The notes beneath the pieces were generated by a model, which did no database searches, was not told the origin of the DNA, and worked only from the letters and a program-made list of their open reading frames with translations. 6,363 nt of DNA, from the NCBI GenBank assembly GCA_030424955.1, contig JAUHVS010000359.1, positions 1 through 6,363 of the forward strand, written 5' to 3'. Made by a program: the position numbers and the translations under genes. The DNA comes from a bacterium. GTDB taxonomy: Bacteria; Myxococcota_A; Bradymonadia; UBA7976; UBA1532. Shown here in pieces: positions 5,528-6,363 of the stretch; position 1 is the stretch's first letter, and every line of letters begins with the position of its first letter.

Positions 5528-6363
5528 TCAAGCCGGCAGGGCCCAGGACCCTACCGCGTTGAGCCGGCGGTCGGCGGGTTGGTGCTGGGTGAGGCTCGCG
5601 TCGGCCTCGGGGAACGCCGCGCCGGCGATCATCGCGGCGTTGTCGGTGCACCAGGCCCGCGGGGGCACGTGCAGGGCGATCCGGTGGGGGATCAGCTGGG
5701 CCCGCAGGCCCTCGCGCAGGGCGGTGTTGGCGGCCACGCCGCCCACCAGGGCCACGTCCGCCACGCCCTCGCTGCGGGCCGCGCGCACGGTGCGCTCGAT
5801 GAGCTGATCGGCGACGGCGGCCTGGAAGCTGGCGAGCAGATCCCGGCGGGCGGCGGCGTCGGGCAGGCTGTCCTCGCGGCGCAGGACGGTGCGCACGGCG
5901 GTCTTGAGGCCCGAGAAGCTGAAGTCCAGCGCGCCGTCCTTGAACCGGGGGCGGGTGAAGCGGTGGGCCGTGGGATCGCCGCCCTGGGCGAGGCGCTCCA
6001 CGATGGGGCCGCCGGGGTAGCCCAGGCCCAGCATGCGGGCCACCTTGTCGAAGGCCTCGCCGGCGGCGTCGTCGCGGGTGTTGGCCAGGGTGCGGGCCCG
6101 CCCCGGCGCGCGCACGGCGTAGAGGGCCGTGTGGCCGCCGCTCACCGCCAGGGCGACGTGCGGGTAGGCGGGGCCGCGGGGCCGCGGGGCGTCCGGGCCG
6201 TGCAGGAAGACCGCGTGCAGGTGCCCGGCCAGGTGGTGCACGGGGATCAGCGGCACGTCCCAGGCGTAGGCCAGGGCCTTGGCCACCTGCAGGCCCACCA
6301 GCAGCGCGCCCACCAGGCCCGGCCCGCGGGTCACCGCGATGGCGTCCAGCTGCGGGCCGGTCA
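5528..6363 (-). CDS. tsaD: tRNA N6-threonylcarbamoyladenosine synthase subunit TsaD, 5' end outside the window
   Basis: The visible 277 codons run from the right edge to the TGA at 5528-5530. TsaD (YgjD/Kae1) transfers the threonylcarbamoyl group from threonylcarbamoyl-AMP to A37 of ANN-decoding tRNAs, acting in bacteria with TsaB and TsaE. Visible are TGPQLDAIAVTRGPGLVGAL at the edge, the metal-binding HHLAGH (6238-6221), SGGHT (6142-6128), DDAAGEAFDKVARMLGLGYP, SFSGLKTAV (5920-5894), GGVAANTALR and CTDNAAMI near the end. About 60 N-terminal residues are missing compared with the usual length of about 340. A GTG at 6334 is an internal Val in the conserved AVTRGPG block, not the start. The other subunits are not in the window. 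Confidence 0.95.
   Translation of the reverse strand, partial: TGPQLDAIAVTRGPGLVGALLVGLQVAKALAYAWDVPLIPVHHLAGHLHAVFLHGPDAPRPRGPAYPHVALAVSGGHTALYAVRAPGRARTLANTRDDAAGEAFDKVARMLGLGYPGGPIVERLAQGGDPTAHRFTRPRFKDGALDFSFSGLKTAVRTVLRREDSLPDAAARRDLLASFQAAVADQLIERTVRAARSEGVADVALVGGVAANTALREGLRAQLIPHRIALHVPPRAWCTDNAAMIAGAAFPEADASLTQHQPADRRLNAVGSWALPA

Noticed and set aside
4902..5807. Plus-strand open frame of 301 codons opposite ksgA and tsaD
   Set aside because: It is antisense to two conserved housekeeping genes and crosses their junction; the translation is low-complexity Gly/Ala/Arg with no domain.

Overview
The window is very G+C-rich (about three quarters by eye). Its third codon positions are nearly all G or C, and long spurious frames run antisense to the real genes. 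An 'MGEV'-type Ser/Thr kinase with a Pro/Ala-rich tail, a PlsC-like acyltransferase next to a 2Fe-2S ferredoxin, poly(A) polymerase, and adjacent tsaD and ksgA together suggest a Myxococcota or other deltaproteobacterial-type chromosome. That placement is inferred from composition and gene style, not from a marker search.

Layout: (1) 1-1557, minus strand: a membrane-anchored Ser/Thr protein kinase with a complete kinase domain, one membrane segment and a low-complexity outer stalk that runs off the left edge. (2) 1558-1701: a divergent intergenic region. (3) 1702-4093, plus strand: a lysophosphatidate-type acyltransferase, a small 2Fe-2S ferredoxin overlapping it by 4 nt, and a poly(A) polymerase I (pcnB) that probably has its own promoter over the ferredoxin stop codon. 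(4) 4094-4145: a short convergent gap. (5) 4146-6363, minus strand, in transcription order: tsaD (5' end beyond the right edge), ksgA, a short terminator-like hairpin, then a small roadblock-like protein of unknown function with its own promoter-like, operator-like and ribosome-binding sequences.

Most of this is housekeeping. TsaD modifies tRNA (t6A37), KsgA dimethylates 16S rRNA and PcnB tails RNA, so the right two thirds lean towards RNA maintenance. The acyltransferase belongs to phospholipid synthesis. No mobile element, CRISPR array, tRNA, rRNA or defence system is visible. I do not see a convincing new multi-gene system. The least ordinary spot is the AT-rich island at about 4505-4556: a 21-bp near-perfect inverted repeat overlaps a candidate -10 box just upstream of the unassigned 115-residue gene, which also has the best Shine-Dalgarno in the window.
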